64,000 nt of DNA from contig NZ_QFWV02000002.1 in NCBI RefSeq assembly GCF_003149475.2, positions 233,949 to 297,948 on the forward strand, written 5' to 3'. The notes beneath the pieces were generated by a model. That model was given only the letters and a program-made list of their open reading frames with translations. It made no database searches and was not told the DNA's origin. This DNA is from Oceaniradius stylonematis (GTDB lineage: Bacteria; Pseudomonadota; Alphaproteobacteria; Rhizobiales; Rhizobiaceae). Each line of letters begins with the position of its first letter. Position 1 is the first letter of the stretch. A program made the translations under genes and the position numbers. This document shows, piece by piece, positions 14,383 to 25,428 of the stretch.

Positions 14383-16278
14383 ATGCTCGGTTCCCTGCGC
14401 GATGCGGCCAAGACATGGGTCGCCAAACTGCTTTTGCTGCTGCTGATCCTGTCGTTTGCCGTCTGGGGCATTTCCGACCAGATCCTGGGCGGCGGTGGCG
14501 GCAATGTCGTCATCGAGGCCGGCGAAACGTCGGTCACCGCGCAGCAATACCGGCTCGCCTATGACCGCCAGCTCGCCATCCAGTCGCAGCAATTCGGCAC
14601 CCGGCTGACGCGCGAACAGGCGCGCCTTCTGGGCATCGACAATGCGGTGCGGGCGCGCATGGTCGGCTCGGCCGTGCTCGACGAGCAGGCACGCGTCATG
14701 GGACTTGGCCTGTCCGAGGACCGGCTGGCCGGCCTGATCGCCGAGGACCAGGCCTTCCAGGGGCTGGACGGACGCTTCGACCGCAGTCAGTTCCGCCTGA
14801 TTCTGCGCGAGGTCGGCATGACCGAGGCCGACTATATCGTCGACCGCGAACAGGCCGCGATCCGCCAGCAGATCATCGAGGCGGTCGCCGACGGCATCAC
14901 GATGCCCGACACCTTCCTGGAGGCCGTTCATCGCTATCAGGGCCAGACCCGCGATGTCAGCTTCGTGGAAATCGACTCGTCGGCGCTGACGCCGCCGGGC
15001 ACGCCCGATCAGGCTGCGCTGGAAGCGTTCTTCGAGGAGAACAAGGACGATTACCGCGCACCGGAATACCGGACCATCCAGTATGTGCTGCTGACGCCCG
15101 AGAGCATCGCCGATCCCGGCGCGATCGATACCGAGACCGTGCGCGCCGAATATGAAGACAATCGCGCCCGCTACGCGCAACCCGAAACCCGCACGATCCA
15201 GCAGCTCGTCTTTGCCGATGAAGACAGCGCGCAGGCCGCGCGCGAGCGCATCCTTGCCGGACAGAGCTTCGAGGACGCGGTTGCGGACACCGGCCGCACG
15301 ATGGCCGACGTGTCGCTGGGCACGCTCGAGCGTGCCGACGTTCCCGACGCGGCAGTGGCCGAAGCGGCGTTCGGCCTTGCCGAGGCAGGCGATATCTCGG
15401 ACGTGGTCGACGGCGCTTTCGGTTCGGTGCTGGTGCGGGTGACGGAAATTCAGCCCGAGCGGGTCCAGCCGTTCGACGAGGTGGCAGACGGCATTCGCGA
15501 AGAACTGGCCGCGCTGGAAGCGCGTGACGTGCTGCTCGACATTCATGACGGATATGAGGATGCCCGTGCCGGCGGGTCATCCATGGCCGAAGCCGCCGCC
15601 ACGCAGCGAATCGCCATGGAAACGCTTCCCGCTATCGATGCGAACGGCAATGGCGAGGATGGCCAGCCGGTCGAGGGAATTCCGGAGGCCGGCGCGCTGC
15701 TGCAGGCTTCGTTCGCCGCCGAGATCGGCGAGGAATCTCGGCCGCTGGACGCCGGCCGCGAGGGCTTTTTGTGGTATGAGGTGACCGGCATCGACCCCGA
15801 ACGGGACCGCACGCTCGACGAGGTGCGCGACCGGGTGATCGCCGACTGGCAGGCCGCGCAGATCGAAGACGCGCTCGATGCAGCCGCCGACGCGGTCGCG
15901 CAAGCCCTGCGCGATGGCGGCGACCCCTCAACGATCGCCGCCGACAATGGCTATCGCGCCGATGTCAAATTCGGCCTGTCGCGCAGCGGCGAAGATGCCG
16001 ATTTCGGCGCAACGGCCCTTGCGGCGGTATTCGGTGTCGGCCCGCGCGGCGTCGACATCGCCGAGGGCGCGACCGGCGACCGGCGGCTGGTCTTCCGGGT
16101 CGACCAGATCACCAACCCGCTCGGCGGCGCCGAGAGCATCGATCCCTCGCTGCGCGCAAATCTCGGCGGCAATCTGGCCGACGATCTGCTCAACCAGATG
16201 GTCAACCGGCTGCAAAGCGAGTTTCCGGTGACGCTTTATCCGACCGCGCTCGAGCGCGCGCTCGACGCGGGCACCTGA
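14383..16278 (+). CDS. ppiD: PpiD-like membrane-anchored periplasmic peptidyl-prolyl isomerase/chaperone
   Basis: 631 residues. A short cytoplasmic N-terminus and one membrane helix ([20 protein letters not shown]) are followed by a large periplasmic region. This has a SurA_N-like chaperone segment (about 35-200) and a parvulin rotamase-like segment (about 240-370). It is expected to hold newly exported proteins at the SecYEG exit. The ATG at 14383 follows a GGTGG site. It is the first gene of a tight operon with trpD, trpC, moaC and moeA, an order well conserved in Rhizobiales. Parvulin catalytic residues were not confirmed, so isomerase activity is uncertain. Confidence 0.88.
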   Translation: MLGSLRDAAKTWVAKLLLLLLILSFAVWGISDQILGGGGGNVVIEAGETSVTAQQYRLAYDRQLAIQSQQFGTRLTREQARLLGIDNAVRARMVGSAVLDEQARVMGLGLSEDRLAGLIAEDQAFQGLDGRFDRSQFRLILREVGMTEADYIVDREQAAIRQQIIEAVADGITMPDTFLEAVHRYQGQTRDVSFVEIDSSALTPPGTPDQAALEAFFEENKDDYRAPEYRTIQYVLLTPESIADPGAIDTETVRAEYEDNRARYAQPETRTIQQLVFADEDSAQAARERILAGQSFEDAVADTGRTMADVSLGTLERADVPDAAVAEAAFGLAEAGDISDVVDGAFGSVLVRVTEIQPERVQPFDEVADGIREELAALEARDVLLDIHDGYEDARAGGSSMAEAAATQRIAMETLPAIDANGNGEDGQPVEGIPEAGALLQASFAAEIGEESRPLDAGREGFLWYEVTGIDPERDRTLDEVRDRVIADWQAAQIEDALDAAADAVAQALRDGGDPSTIAADNGYRADVKFGLSRSGEDADFGATALAAVFGVGPRGVDIAEGATGDRRLVFRVDQITNPLGGAESIDPSLRANLGGNLADDLLNQMVNRLQSEFPVTLYPTALERALDAGT

Positions 16279-16289
16279 GGCGAACCGAC

Positions 16290-17306
<1,017 letters not shown>

Positions 17307-17309
17307 GCC

Positions 17310-18116
17310 ATGGCCGACATCTTGCGCAAGATCGAAGCCTACAAGCGCGACGAGATCGCGGCAGCCAAGGCCACCGTATCGGTATCGGCGCTCGAAGACC
17401 GGATCGCCGACGCCGGACTGCCGCGCGGCTTTGCCGATGTGCTGCGCGCGAAGAGCGCCGCCGGAGATTACGGGTTGATCGCCGAGATCAAGAAGGCCAG
17501 CCCCTCCAAGGGACTGATCCGCGCCGATTTCGATCCGCCGGCGCTTGCCCTTGCCTATGAGGCGGGCGGCGCGGCCTGTCTTTCCGTTCTGACCGATACG
17601 CCGTCGTTTCAGGGCGCACCGGACTTTCTGACCGTGGCGCGGGCCGCAACCGCCCTGCCCGCGCTGCGCAAGGATTTCATGTTCGATACCTATCAGGTGC
17701 TCGAAGCGCGCGCCTGGGGTGCCGACGCGATCCTGATCATCATGGCGAGCGTCGACGACGCGCTGGCGCGCGATCTCGAGCAGGCCGCCTTCGATCTGGG
17801 CATGGATGCGCTGGTCGAGGTGCACGATGCCGCGGAAATGGAGCGCGCATTGCGCCTCGATTCAAAGCTGATCGGCATCAACAACCGCAATCTGCGCACC
17901 TTCGAGGTGGATCTTGCGACCAGCGAGCATCTGGCGCCGATGGTGCCCGATGACAGGCTGCTGGTCGGCGAAAGCGGCATCTTCGCGCCCGACGATTGCG
18001 CGCGGCTGGCGCGCGCCGGCATCACAACGTTCCTGGTCGGCGAAAGCCTGATGCGGCAGAGCGACGTGACGGCGGCGACCAAGGCGCTTCTGGCGCGGCA
18101 GACGGCGGCGGCCTGA
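17310..18116 (+). CDS. trpC: Indole-3-glycerol-phosphate synthase
   Basis: 268 residues, a stand-alone TrpC (no TrpF fusion). It closes the indole ring from 1-(2-carboxyphenylamino)-deoxyribulose 5-phosphate. Conserved motifs: [57 protein letters not shown] and [13 protein letters not shown]. It has the normal TIM-barrel length. It is tightly packed between trpD and moaC; the moaC start codon begins one base after its stop. Confidence 0.97.
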   Translation: MADILRKIEAYKRDEIAAAKATVSVSALEDRIADAGLPRGFADVLRAKSAAGDYGLIAEIKKASPSKGLIRADFDPPALALAYEAGGAACLSVLTDTPSFQGAPDFLTVARAATALPALRKDFMFDTYQVLEARAWGADAILIIMASVDDALARDLEQAAFDLGMDALVEVHDAAEMERALRLDSKLIGINNRNLRTFEVDLATSEHLAPMVPDDRLLVGESGIFAPDDCARLARAGITTFLVGESLMRQSDVTAATKALLARQTAAA

Positions 18117-18117
18117 G

Positions 18118-18615
18118 ATGGGCGATGCGCCCCTCACCCATCTCGATGAAAGCGGCGCCGCGCACATGGTCGACGTGTCGGCCAAGGCCGACAGCGTGCG
18201 CGAGGCAACCGCCGAAGGCCATGTTGCGATGGCGGCGGCGACGCTCGACGCGATCCTTGCCGGCGATGCGGCCAAGGGCGACGTGATCGGCACGGCACGG
18301 CTGGCCGGCATCATGGCCGCCAAGAAGACATCCGATCTGATCCCGCTGTGCCACCCGCTGCCGATCGCCAAGGTGACCGTCGAAATCGAACCGGCCAGCG
18401 GCGGCCTTGACGTGCGCGCCGCCGTGCGCGTGACCGGCAAGACCGGGGTCGAGATGGAAGCGCTGACCGCCGTCAGCATCGCCTGCCTGACCATCTATGA
18501 CATGGCAAAAGCGCTCGATAAGGCGATGGAGATCAAGGACATTCGCCTTCTTTCAAAGACCGGCGGCAAGTCCGGCGAATGGCGTCGTCCGGATGCGGCG
18601 GCGGACAAGCGCTGA
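18118..18615 (+). CDS. moaC: Cyclic pyranopterin monophosphate synthase
   Basis: 165 residues. It catalyses formation of cyclic pyranopterin monophosphate, the first intermediate of molybdenum cofactor. Active-site segments [31 protein letters not shown] and LTIYDMAKA are intact. Its stop overlaps the moeA start (TGATG), giving translational coupling within the Moco part of the operon. Confidence 0.97.
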   Translation: MGDAPLTHLDESGAAHMVDVSAKADSVREATAEGHVAMAAATLDAILAGDAAKGDVIGTARLAGIMAAKKTSDLIPLCHPLPIAKVTVEIEPASGGLDVRAAVRVTGKTGVEMEALTAVSIACLTIYDMAKALDKAMEIKDIRLLSKTGGKSGEWRRPDAAADKR

Positions 18616-19832
18616 TGGCGATGATGCCGGTCGCCGACGCGCTTGGACGGCTTCTCGCCGATGCAGGCGCGCTCGAAACCGAAACGGTAGCGCTGCATGA
18701 CGCCAGGGGCCGCGTTCTCGCCGACGACATCGCCGCCCTGCGCACCCAGCCGCCCTTCACCGCCTCGGCCATGGACGGCTATGCGGTGCGCGCCGCCGAT
18801 GTCGGCGGGACGCCCGCAACACTGGAAGTGATCGGCGCGGTTGCCGCCGGCGAGGTCTTTTCCGGTCGCGTGGAGCCCGGCCAGACCGTCCGCATCTTCA
18901 CCGGAGCGCCGCTGCCCGACGGTGCCGATGCGATCCTGATCCAGGAAGATGCCGAGCCCGCCGGCGAACAGGCGATCCGCGCGCTGGAACCTGTGGTGGC
19001 CGGCCGCTATCTGCGCCCTGCCGGGCTCGATTTTGCCGAAGGCGATGTGCTGCTCGAAAAAGGCACGGTGCTCGATGCCGGCCATCTGAGCCTTGCCGCC
19101 GCCGGCAATCATGCCGGCCTGCCCGTCATCCGTCGCCCGATCGTCGGCGTTTTGGCCACCGGCGACGAACTGGTCGCTCCGGGCAACGAGACCGGGCCCG
19201 GCCAGATCGTTGCATCCAACGGGTATGGCGTTGCCGCGATCGCCCGCGACGCCGGCGCCGAAGTGATCGACCTTGGCATTGCGCGCGACAGCGCCGCCTC
19301 GCTCGAAGCCAGGCTGGACGCGGCGCTCGCCGCCAAATGCGACGTTCTGATCACGCTGGGCGGGGCTTCGGTCGGCGATCACGATCTCGTCCGCCCGGTC
19401 TTCACCGGGCGCGGCATGACCCTCGATTTCTACAAGATCGCGATGCGCCCGGGAAAGCCGATGATGTTCGGCCGGCTCGGCGCGATGCGCGTGCTGGGCC
19501 TGCCCGGCAATCCCGTTTCCAGCCTCGTCTGCACGCATCTGTTTGTCGTGCCGCTGCTCGAGACCCTTGGCGGCCGCCCGCAAAGCCAGCGGCGGACAGT
19601 GGCGCGGCTCGGCGCCCCGATCGGCAAGACCGGCCCACGCGAACACTATATGCGCGCAAGCCTTGAGCGGGACGAGCGCGGCGCACTTGTCGCAACGGCC
19701 TTCGACAATCAGGATTCCTCGATCATCCGGCTCTATGCGGCGGCGGACGCGCTGATCGTCCGGGCGCCGGACGCGCCAGCGGCGGAAGCGGGCGAAACGG
19801 TCGAGATCGTCGTGCTGCGCGAGCCGCGCTAA
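18615..19832 (+). CDS. moeA: Molybdopterin molybdenumtransferase
   Basis: 405 residues. It inserts molybdate into adenylylated molybdopterin. Motifs: TASAMDGYAVRA, RIFTGAPLPDGADAI, GVLATGDELV, IVASNGYGVAA, LGGASVGDHDLV, MRPGKPMMFG and VLGLPGNPVSSLV, covering all MoeA domains. The start at 18615 lies inside the moaC stop (TGATG); an upstream in-frame ATG at 18579 would overlap moaC more deeply and adds residues not seen in MoeA. In many Rhizobiales lexA follows moeA; here the operon ends and a LysE gene faces it. Confidence 0.96.
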   Translation: MAMMPVADALGRLLADAGALETETVALHDARGRVLADDIAALRTQPPFTASAMDGYAVRAADVGGTPATLEVIGAVAAGEVFSGRVEPGQTVRIFTGAPLPDGADAILIQEDAEPAGEQAIRALEPVVAGRYLRPAGLDFAEGDVLLEKGTVLDAGHLSLAAAGNHAGLPVIRRPIVGVLATGDELVAPGNETGPGQIVASNGYGVAAIARDAGAEVIDLGIARDSAASLEARLDAALAAKCDVLITLGGASVGDHDLVRPVFTGRGMTLDFYKIAMRPGKPMMFGRLGAMRVLGLPGNPVSSLVCTHLFVVPLLETLGGRPQSQRRTVARLGAPIGKTGPREHYMRASLERDERGALVATAFDNQDSSIIRLYAAADALIVRAPDAPAAEAGETVEIVVLREPR

Positions 19833-19841
19833 GCGCCGGCG

Positions 19842-20471
19842 TCAGGCCGTCCGCTTGGACAGGGCCAGCCAGATGCCGCCGCCGATCAGGAACGTGCCCG
19901 AGACCTTCTCGAGGATGCGCACGTTGCGGCGGCTCAGAAGTCCCCCCGTCTTGCCGGCGGCGAGCGCATAGGCGCCGTCGAGCACCGTTGCCACAGCCAT
20001 GAAGATCAGGCCCAGCAGCAGCGTCTGCAACGCGGCATTGCCCTCGGGCACGATGAATTGCGGGATAAAGGCGCCGAAGAAGAACAGCGCCTTGGGGTTG
20101 GACCAGATGACGAAGAAGCCCTGCCAGAAATAGCCGCGCAGCGACCGCTCCGCCACATCCTTCGCGTCAGGATCGCCAAGCGAACCGTCCGACCGCCACA
20201 GCTTGATGCCGAGCCAGATCAGATAGGCCGCGCCGGCCAGCTTGAGCCAGACGAACATCTCGCCCATCACCGAGACGACCGTTTCGAGCCCCAGCGCCAG
20301 AACGCCGATCATGACCAGAAGGCCGGCCTGCGTGCCCGCGACATTGGCAAGCCCCGAGCGCGCGCCGGTTCGCAGCGAATTGGCGATGATCACGGTGACG
20401 GTCGGCCCCGGCACGATGACGATCAGCGCGCAGGCAAGCGTATAGGCGACAAGGGTCGGCCAGTCGATCAT
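19842..20471 (-). CDS. LysE/RhtB-family amino-acid exporter
   Basis: 209 residues with five to six membrane helices. The family N-terminal signature is visible: IVIVPGPTVTVIIANSLRTGARSGL, with GTQAGLLVMIGVLALGLE next. LysE/RhtB proteins export amino acids or homoserine-lactone-like compounds; the substrate is not predictable. It begins 6 bases after the gyrA stop on the same strand, so it may be read through from gyrA. It converges tail-to-tail on moeA with a 9-base gap. Confidence 0.88.
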   Translation of the reverse strand: MIDWPTLVAYTLACALIVIVPGPTVTVIIANSLRTGARSGLANVAGTQAGLLVMIGVLALGLETVVSVMGEMFVWLKLAGAAYLIWLGIKLWRSDGSLGDPDAKDVAERSLRGYFWQGFFVIWSNPKALFFFGAFIPQFIVPEGNAALQTLLLGLIFMAVATVLDGAYALAAGKTGGLLSRRNVRILEKVSGTFLIGGGIWLALSKRTA

Positions 20472-20477
20472 GGCGGC

Positions 20478-23273
20478 TTACTCCGGCGTGCCTTCAACCG
20501 TGTCTTCGGCACCCGTTTCTAGCGCGGCTTCATCATCTTCGCCATCGCCATTCTCGGTTTCCGGAATGCGTTCGACCGAGACGACCTTTTCGCCCTCGCG
20601 CGTCGAAAAGATCGTCACACCCTTGGTCGCCCGGCTGGCAAAGCGGATGCCCCCGACCGGCACGCGGATCACCTGTCCCGCATTCGTCACCAGCATGATC
20701 TGGTCGCCATCGTCGACCGGGAACGCGGCGACGAGATCGCCGATGTCACCGGCCTTGGAGGTGTCGGTCGCCTTGATGCCCTTGCCGCCGCGCCCCGAGA
20801 CGCGGAAATCATAGGACGAGGCGCGCTTGCCATAGCCGAACTCGCTGACGGTGAGCACGAACTGCTCGCGCGCCGCCAGAGCGTTGAAGCGATCATCGTC
20901 GAGCGCCACGTCGGTCGCGCCCTCCTCCTCGTCGGCGATGGCGGGTGCGGTCTCGTCCTCGGCGCCGTCATCGGCCCGGCGCAGCGCGCTGGCGCGCTTG
21001 AGATAGGCGGTGCGTTCGCCCGGCGTCGCCTCGGTGTGGCCGAGGATCGTCATCGAGATCACATGGTCGCCGGCGCCCAGCGCAATGCCGCGCACGCCGG
21101 TCGACGAGCGGCCGGCAAACACACGGATGTCGGTGACCGGGAAGCGAATGCACTGGCCTTTTGCGGTCGTCAGCAGAACGTCGTCATCCTCCGAGCAGGT
21201 CGCAACGCTCAGGATCGCATCGTCCGATCCATCCTCGAACTTCATGGCGATCTTGCCGTTGCGGTTGACCTGCACGAAGTCGCTCAGCTTGTTGCGGCGC
21301 ACCGAACCGGACGTCGTCGCGAACATCACATTGAGATCGGCCCAGCTTTCCTCGTCCTCGGGCAGCGGCATGATCGTGGTGATCCGCTCGTCGGCCTCAA
21401 GCGGCAGCATGTTGCGCAGGAACTTGCCGCGCGACTGCGGCGTGCCGACAGGCAGGCGCCAGACCTTTTCCTTGTAGACGATGCCGCGCGAGGAAAAGAA
21501 CAGGATCGGCGTGTGCGTGTTGGCGACGAACAGCCGGGTGACGAAATCCTCGTCCTTGGTCGACATGCCCGCCCGGCCCTTGCCGCCGCGGCGCTGCGCC
21601 CGATAGGTGTCGAGCGGCACGCGCTTGATGTAGCCCTGGTGCGAGAACGTGACGACCATGTCCTCGCGCGCGATCAGGTCCTCATCGTCCATGTCCGGGC
21701 CGCCCTCGGCCAGTTCGGTGCGGCGCGGCGTGCCGAACTCGTCTTTCACGGCGGAAAGCTCGTCCTTGACGATCTGCTGGATGCGCTGGCGCGACGACAA
21801 GATGTCGAGATAGTCGCGGATCTGCTCGCCGATCGTGTTCAGTTCGTCGGCGATCTCGTCGCGGCCGAGCGCGGTCAGGCGCTGCAGGCGCAGATCGAGA
21901 ATGGCGCGCGCCTGCTCCTCGGACAGATGGTAGGTGCCGTCCTCGTTGAGCATGTGGCGCGGATCGTCGATCAGCGCCACCAGGGGCGCGACATCCTTGG
22001 CCGGCCAGCGCCGCGTCATCAATTGTTCGCGCGCGGTCGCGGGGTCCGGCGCGGCACGGATCAGCGCGATCACCTCGTCGATGTTGGCGACCGCGATGGC
22101 AAGGCCGACCAGCACATGGGCGCGTTCGCGGGCGCGGCGCAGCAGATATTTGGTGCGGCGGCTGACGACGACCTCGCGGAAGGCGGCAAAGGCGCGCAGC
22201 ATGTCGAGCAGGTTCATCTGCTCGGGCTTGCCGCCATTGAGCGCAACCATGTTGGCGCCGAACGAGGTCTGCAGCGGCGTGAAGCGGTAGAGCTGGTTGA
22301 GGATCACGTCCGCGTTGACGTCGCGCTTGAGCTCGATCACCACGCGATAGCCCTGCCGGTCGCTCTCGTCGCGAATGTCGGAGATGCCCTCGACGCGCTT
22401 GTCGCGCACCAGATCGGCCATCTTCTCGATCATCGAGGCCTTGTTCACCTGATAGGGAATTTCGGTGACGATGATCGACTCGCGGTCGCCCGACCGCTGT
22501 TCGATATGCGTCTTGCCGCGCATGACGATCGAGCCGCGCCCGGTCTCATAGGCGCTCCTGATGCCCGAACGGCCAAGCACGATCGCCCCGGTCGGGAAAT
22601 CGGGGCCGGGAATGTGCGCCATCATCTCGATCAGCGAGATCGCCGGATTGTCGATCAGCGCGATGCAGCCGTCGATCACCTCGCCCAGATTGTGCGGCGG
22701 AATGTTGGTCGCCATGCCGACCGCGATGCCGCCCGAGCCGTTGACCAAAAGGTTGGGGAAGCGGGCCGGCAGGACGGCGGGCTCGGAGTCCGAGCCGTCA
22801 TAATTCTCCTGGAAATCGACAGTGTCCTTGTCGATGTCCTCGAGCAGGTCGTGGGCGACCTTCTGCAGCCGCGACTCGGTGTAGCGCATCGCCGCCGGCG
22901 GATCGCCGTCGATCGAGCCGAAATTGCCCTGCCCGTCGACCAGCGGCACACGCAGCGACCAGTCCTGCGCCATGCGCACCATCGCGTCATAGATCGCGGA
23001 GTCGCCATGGGGGTGATATTTACCCATCACATCGCCGACGATGCGCGAGGATTTCACATATTTGCGGTTCCAGTGATAACCGCTCTCATGCATCGCATAG
23101 AGAATGCGCCGGTGCACCGGTTTCAGCCCGTCGCGCACGTCCGGCAGCGCCCGGCTGACGATCACGCTCATCGCGTAATCGAGATAGGACCGCTGCATCT
23201 CCTCGAGGATGGAAATCGGCTCGATGCCGTCTCCGGCGCCGCCATCGGCGCCGGGGGGTGTCTCGTCGTTCAA
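20478..23273 (-). CDS. gyrA: DNA gyrase subunit A
   Basis: 931 residues. The breakage-reunion domain includes [19 protein letters not shown], and the quinolone-resistance region [12 protein letters not shown] keeps Ser and Asp at the positions equivalent to E. coli 83 and 87 (wild-type type). The catalytic Tyr region is AMRYTESRL. The GyrA box QRRGGKG opens the C-terminal DNA-wrapping domain, separating gyrase from topoisomerase IV. An acidic, low-complexity insertion (around [18 protein letters not shown]) interrupts the wrapping domain, as in other Rhizobiales. The start [10 protein letters not shown] has no well-supported alternative. It is divergent from marC across 221 bases. Confidence 0.97.
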   Translation of the reverse strand: MNDETPPGADGGAGDGIEPISILEEMQRSYLDYAMSVIVSRALPDVRDGLKPVHRRILYAMHESGYHWNRKYVKSSRIVGDVMGKYHPHGDSAIYDAMVRMAQDWSLRVPLVDGQGNFGSIDGDPPAAMRYTESRLQKVAHDLLEDIDKDTVDFQENYDGSDSEPAVLPARFPNLLVNGSGGIAVGMATNIPPHNLGEVIDGCIALIDNPAISLIEMMAHIPGPDFPTGAIVLGRSGIRSAYETGRGSIVMRGKTHIEQRSGDRESIIVTEIPYQVNKASMIEKMADLVRDKRVEGISDIRDESDRQGYRVVIELKRDVNADVILNQLYRFTPLQTSFGANMVALNGGKPEQMNLLDMLRAFAAFREVVVSRRTKYLLRRARERAHVLVGLAIAVANIDEVIALIRAAPDPATAREQLMTRRWPAKDVAPLVALIDDPRHMLNEDGTYHLSEEQARAILDLRLQRLTALGRDEIADELNTIGEQIRDYLDILSSRQRIQQIVKDELSAVKDEFGTPRRTELAEGGPDMDDEDLIAREDMVVTFSHQGYIKRVPLDTYRAQRRGGKGRAGMSTKDEDFVTRLFVANTHTPILFFSSRGIVYKEKVWRLPVGTPQSRGKFLRNMLPLEADERITTIMPLPEDEESWADLNVMFATTSGSVRRNKLSDFVQVNRNGKIAMKFEDGSDDAILSVATCSEDDDVLLTTAKGQCIRFPVTDIRVFAGRSSTGVRGIALGAGDHVISMTILGHTEATPGERTAYLKRASALRRADDGAEDETAPAIADEEEGATDVALDDDRFNALAAREQFVLTVSEFGYGKRASSYDFRVSGRGGKGIKATDTSKAGDIGDLVAAFPVDDGDQIMLVTNAGQVIRVPVGGIRFASRATKGVTIFSTREGEKVVSVERIPETENGDGEDDEAALETGAEDTVEGTPE

Positions 23274-23494
23274 ACGCTGGTTTCCCGTGTGAGAATCGTT
23301 CCGCTGAACATAGTGCCTGAAGCGCCAAAAACCAAGATTTCCAAGATATTTGGGCGCTTTTTCACAGGCAGTTGGGCAAGCGCTCGCACACAGATGAAAA
23401 CGCGGGTTTCGCGCCGTGACCGGCCATGGGCACGGATCGCCGGCGGAGCGGGATTTCGATTGCCGGCGCGCAGTCCCCGGTGTAGGCGATCGCC

Positions 23495-24121
23495 ATGGAC
23501 GCGGACCTAATCATCAATGCGACGGTGACGCTGCTCGTCACCATCGATCCGGTGGGGCTGGCGCCGCTGTTTCTGGCGGTGACCGGCGGCATGGACCGTG
23601 CACAGCGCCGCGAGGTCGGCACGCGCGCCATTCTGATCGGTTTCGTGATCATGGTGCTGTTCGCGGTTCTCGGCACGGCGATCCTCAACCTGTTCGGCGT
23701 CACGCTGGCGGCCTTCCGCGTCGCCGGCGGGCTGCTCCTGTTCTGGATCGCCTTCGAGATGATCTTTGAAAAGCGGCAGGAACGGCACGAAAACACCGCC
23801 GAACGGGCGATCTCCGCCGATCAGGTGCGCTCGGTCGCGGTCTTTCCGCTGGCCATCCCGCTGATCGCCGGGCCGGGCGCGATCTCGGCGCTGGTGCTTC
23901 TGTCGGGCGATTTCGCCGGTCCGGTCGAACGCGGCGCGCTGATCGGCATCGTCGCCGCGATCCTGGCGGTCACCTGGGTAATCTTCATCCTGGCCGAACG
24001 GGTCGACCGGCTTCTGGGCGAAACGGGCCGGTCGGTGCTGACGCGGCTTCTGGGCGTCATCCTGTCGGCGCTGGCCGTGCAGTTCGTCGCCGACGGCGTC
24101 AGGACGCTGATGGCCGCCTGA
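23495..24121 (+). CDS. MarC-family integral membrane protein
   Basis: 208 residues, six predicted membrane helices in two triplets, with the MarC family start [21 protein letters not shown] and the repeated [20 protein letters not shown]. The family was once linked to multiple antibiotic resistance but its transport substrate is unknown. A charged cytoplasmic loop ([15 protein letters not shown]) separates the halves. Position next to gyrA, facing a small secreted protein and ssb, is conserved in Rhizobiales. Confidence 0.9.
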   Translation: MDADLIINATVTLLVTIDPVGLAPLFLAVTGGMDRAQRREVGTRAILIGFVIMVLFAVLGTAILNLFGVTLAAFRVAGGLLLFWIAFEMIFEKRQERHENTAERAISADQVRSVAVFPLAIPLIAGPGAISALVLLSGDFAGPVERGALIGIVAAILAVTWVIFILAERVDRLLGETGRSVLTRLLGVILSALAVQFVADGVRTLMAA

Positions 24122-24144
24122 CCGCCTGCCCGTTCGGCCTTGGC

Positions 24145-24546
24145 TCAGCGCAGCGCGTCGAGATCGACATTCATCTCCGCACCGCCGAAACCGTGCACGC
24201 TGTCGCGGGCGCGCACCGTCACCGATCCGATGGTGCCGTCGATAGACACGCCGGACAGCGAGCGGGTGAAGGGCTGCTCGTCGACATGGGGATGCGCCAG
24301 AACGCGGCTGCCAAGCACCGCGCCGTCGGGGCCGACGACCTCCCACAGATCGGCATAATGGTCCCAGCCCTCGTCGGCGTGGGCGACGGTCACGTCGAAC
24401 CGCCATGTGCCGCTGTCGGCCTGGCGCGCCTCGACGCCGACCACATCGGCTTCGCCCGCAAGCGCCATCGCGGACATGGCAAGCAAAAGCGCCAGAACGC
24501 TGACGGCGAACAGCGGCCTGAGCGCGAACTCCCGCGCCACCGGCAT
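24145..24546 (-). CDS. Small secreted protein of unknown function
   Basis: 133 residues with an N-terminal signal peptide (hydrophobic core FAVSVLALLLAMSAMALAG) and a compact, likely beta-rich mature domain (TWRFDVTVAHADEGWDHYAD, then SVTVRARDSVHGFGG). I do not recognise a named family. The start at 24546 (MPVAREF) is chosen because the signal peptide follows; the open frame extends into ssb but that part is a frame shadow. It lies 46 bases downstream of ssb on the same strand and converges on marC. A periplasmic role is inferred only from the signal peptide. Confidence 0.65.
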   Translation of the reverse strand: MPVAREFALRPLFAVSVLALLLAMSAMALAGEADVVGVEARQADSGTWRFDVTVAHADEGWDHYADLWEVVGPDGAVLGSRVLAHPHVDEQPFTRSLSGVSIDGTIGSVTVRARDSVHGFGGAEMNVDLDALR

Positions 24547-24592
24547 GAAGGCGAAGCCCGATCCCGCCTCGGCGCGCACGGTATTGCGGGTC

Positions 24593-25120
24593 CTAGAACG
24601 GAATCTCGTCATCGAGATCGCGGACAAAGTCGTTGCCGCCCTGTTGGCCGCCCTGCTCGCCACCCTGCTGACCGCCGCCGCGATCCATGCCGCCGGCGCC
24701 CTGCCCGACGCGGTCATTGCCATAGCCGCCGCCCTGCCCGCGGCCGCCATAGCCGCCTTCGGCGTCGGCGCGGCTGTCGAGCATCTGCAATTCGCCGCGG
24801 AAGCGCTGCAGCACGATCTCGGTCGTGTATTTGTCCTGGCCGTTCTGGTCGGTCCATTTGCGCGTCTGCAGCTGGCCCTCGATATAGACCTTGGCGCCCT
24901 TCTTCAGATAGTTCTCGGCCACCTTGGCGAGATTCTCGTTGAAGATCACCACGCGATGCCATTCGGTGCGCTCGCGGCGCTCGCCCGACTGTTTGTCGCG
25001 CCATGTCTCGGACGTTGCCACCGACAGATTGACCACCGGATCGCCCGAATTCAGCCGCCGAATCTCCGGGTCCGCCCCCAGATTGCCGACGAGAATAACC
25101 TTGTTGACGCTGCCTGCCAT
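24593..25120 (-). CDS. ssb: Single-stranded DNA-binding protein
   Basis: 175 residues. The OB-fold (about 1-110) includes [37 protein letters not shown] and the [17 protein letters not shown] strand. It is followed by a Gly/Gln-rich flexible linker and the acidic tip DDEIPF that recruits replication and repair proteins. The head-to-head partner is uvrA; an SOS box lies in the shared 308-base control region, so DNA-damage induction is likely. Confidence 0.96.
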   Translation of the reverse strand: MAGSVNKVILVGNLGADPEIRRLNSGDPVVNLSVATSETWRDKQSGERRERTEWHRVVIFNENLAKVAENYLKKGAKVYIEGQLQTRKWTDQNGQDKYTTEIVLQRFRGELQMLDSRADAEGGYGGRGQGGGYGNDRVGQGAGGMDRGGGQQGGEQGGQQGGNDFVRDLDDEIPF

Positions 25121-25428
25121 GATGTTCGCACTCCAATGCCTGTTTGGCGCATCCTAGGCCTTCGCGCACGGCCGATGAAGACGGCCGCCCGCTGTCCACA
25201 GGGACTTTTCCGGGCGCGCCCCGCGTAACGTGCGACGCTTGCAATAAGTTCCCTTTTTGTTCTATTTTGGCGGAAACGCAATGTCAACCGCCCCGGTGAT
25301 CCACAGATGCGGTGTTTCCTGTCAGCATATCGTCACGGGCGGGTCGACATGGCGCCTTAGGGGCCTACATTAGGGATCGTTTTTCCAGCGCCGGCATCGG
25401 CAGGACCATCACACCCGAACAGACTTTC
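25121..25428. promoter_or_regulatory. ssb-uvrA divergent control region
   Basis: A 308-base stretch without a gene between the two divergent start codons. It holds one clear SOS box at 25248-25262 and AT-rich bases just to its right (25253-25270), a likely promoter zone. I see no open frame with coding character, no repeat and no RNA gene here. Confidence 0.7.
25248..25262 (+). promoter_or_regulatory. LexA (SOS) box, alphaproteobacterial GTTC-N7-GTTC type
   Basis: GTTC at 25248-25251 and GTTC at 25259-25262 are separated by exactly 7 bases, a perfect match to the direct-repeat LexA motif known in alphaproteobacteria (distinct from the E. coli CTGT-N8-ACAG palindrome). It sits between ssb and uvrA, and uvrA is a classic SOS gene in this class. 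Confidence 0.8.

Noticed and set aside
14344-15546. 400-residue minus-strand frame opposite ppiD
   Set aside because: High-GC antisense frame of a conserved gene with low-complexity translation.
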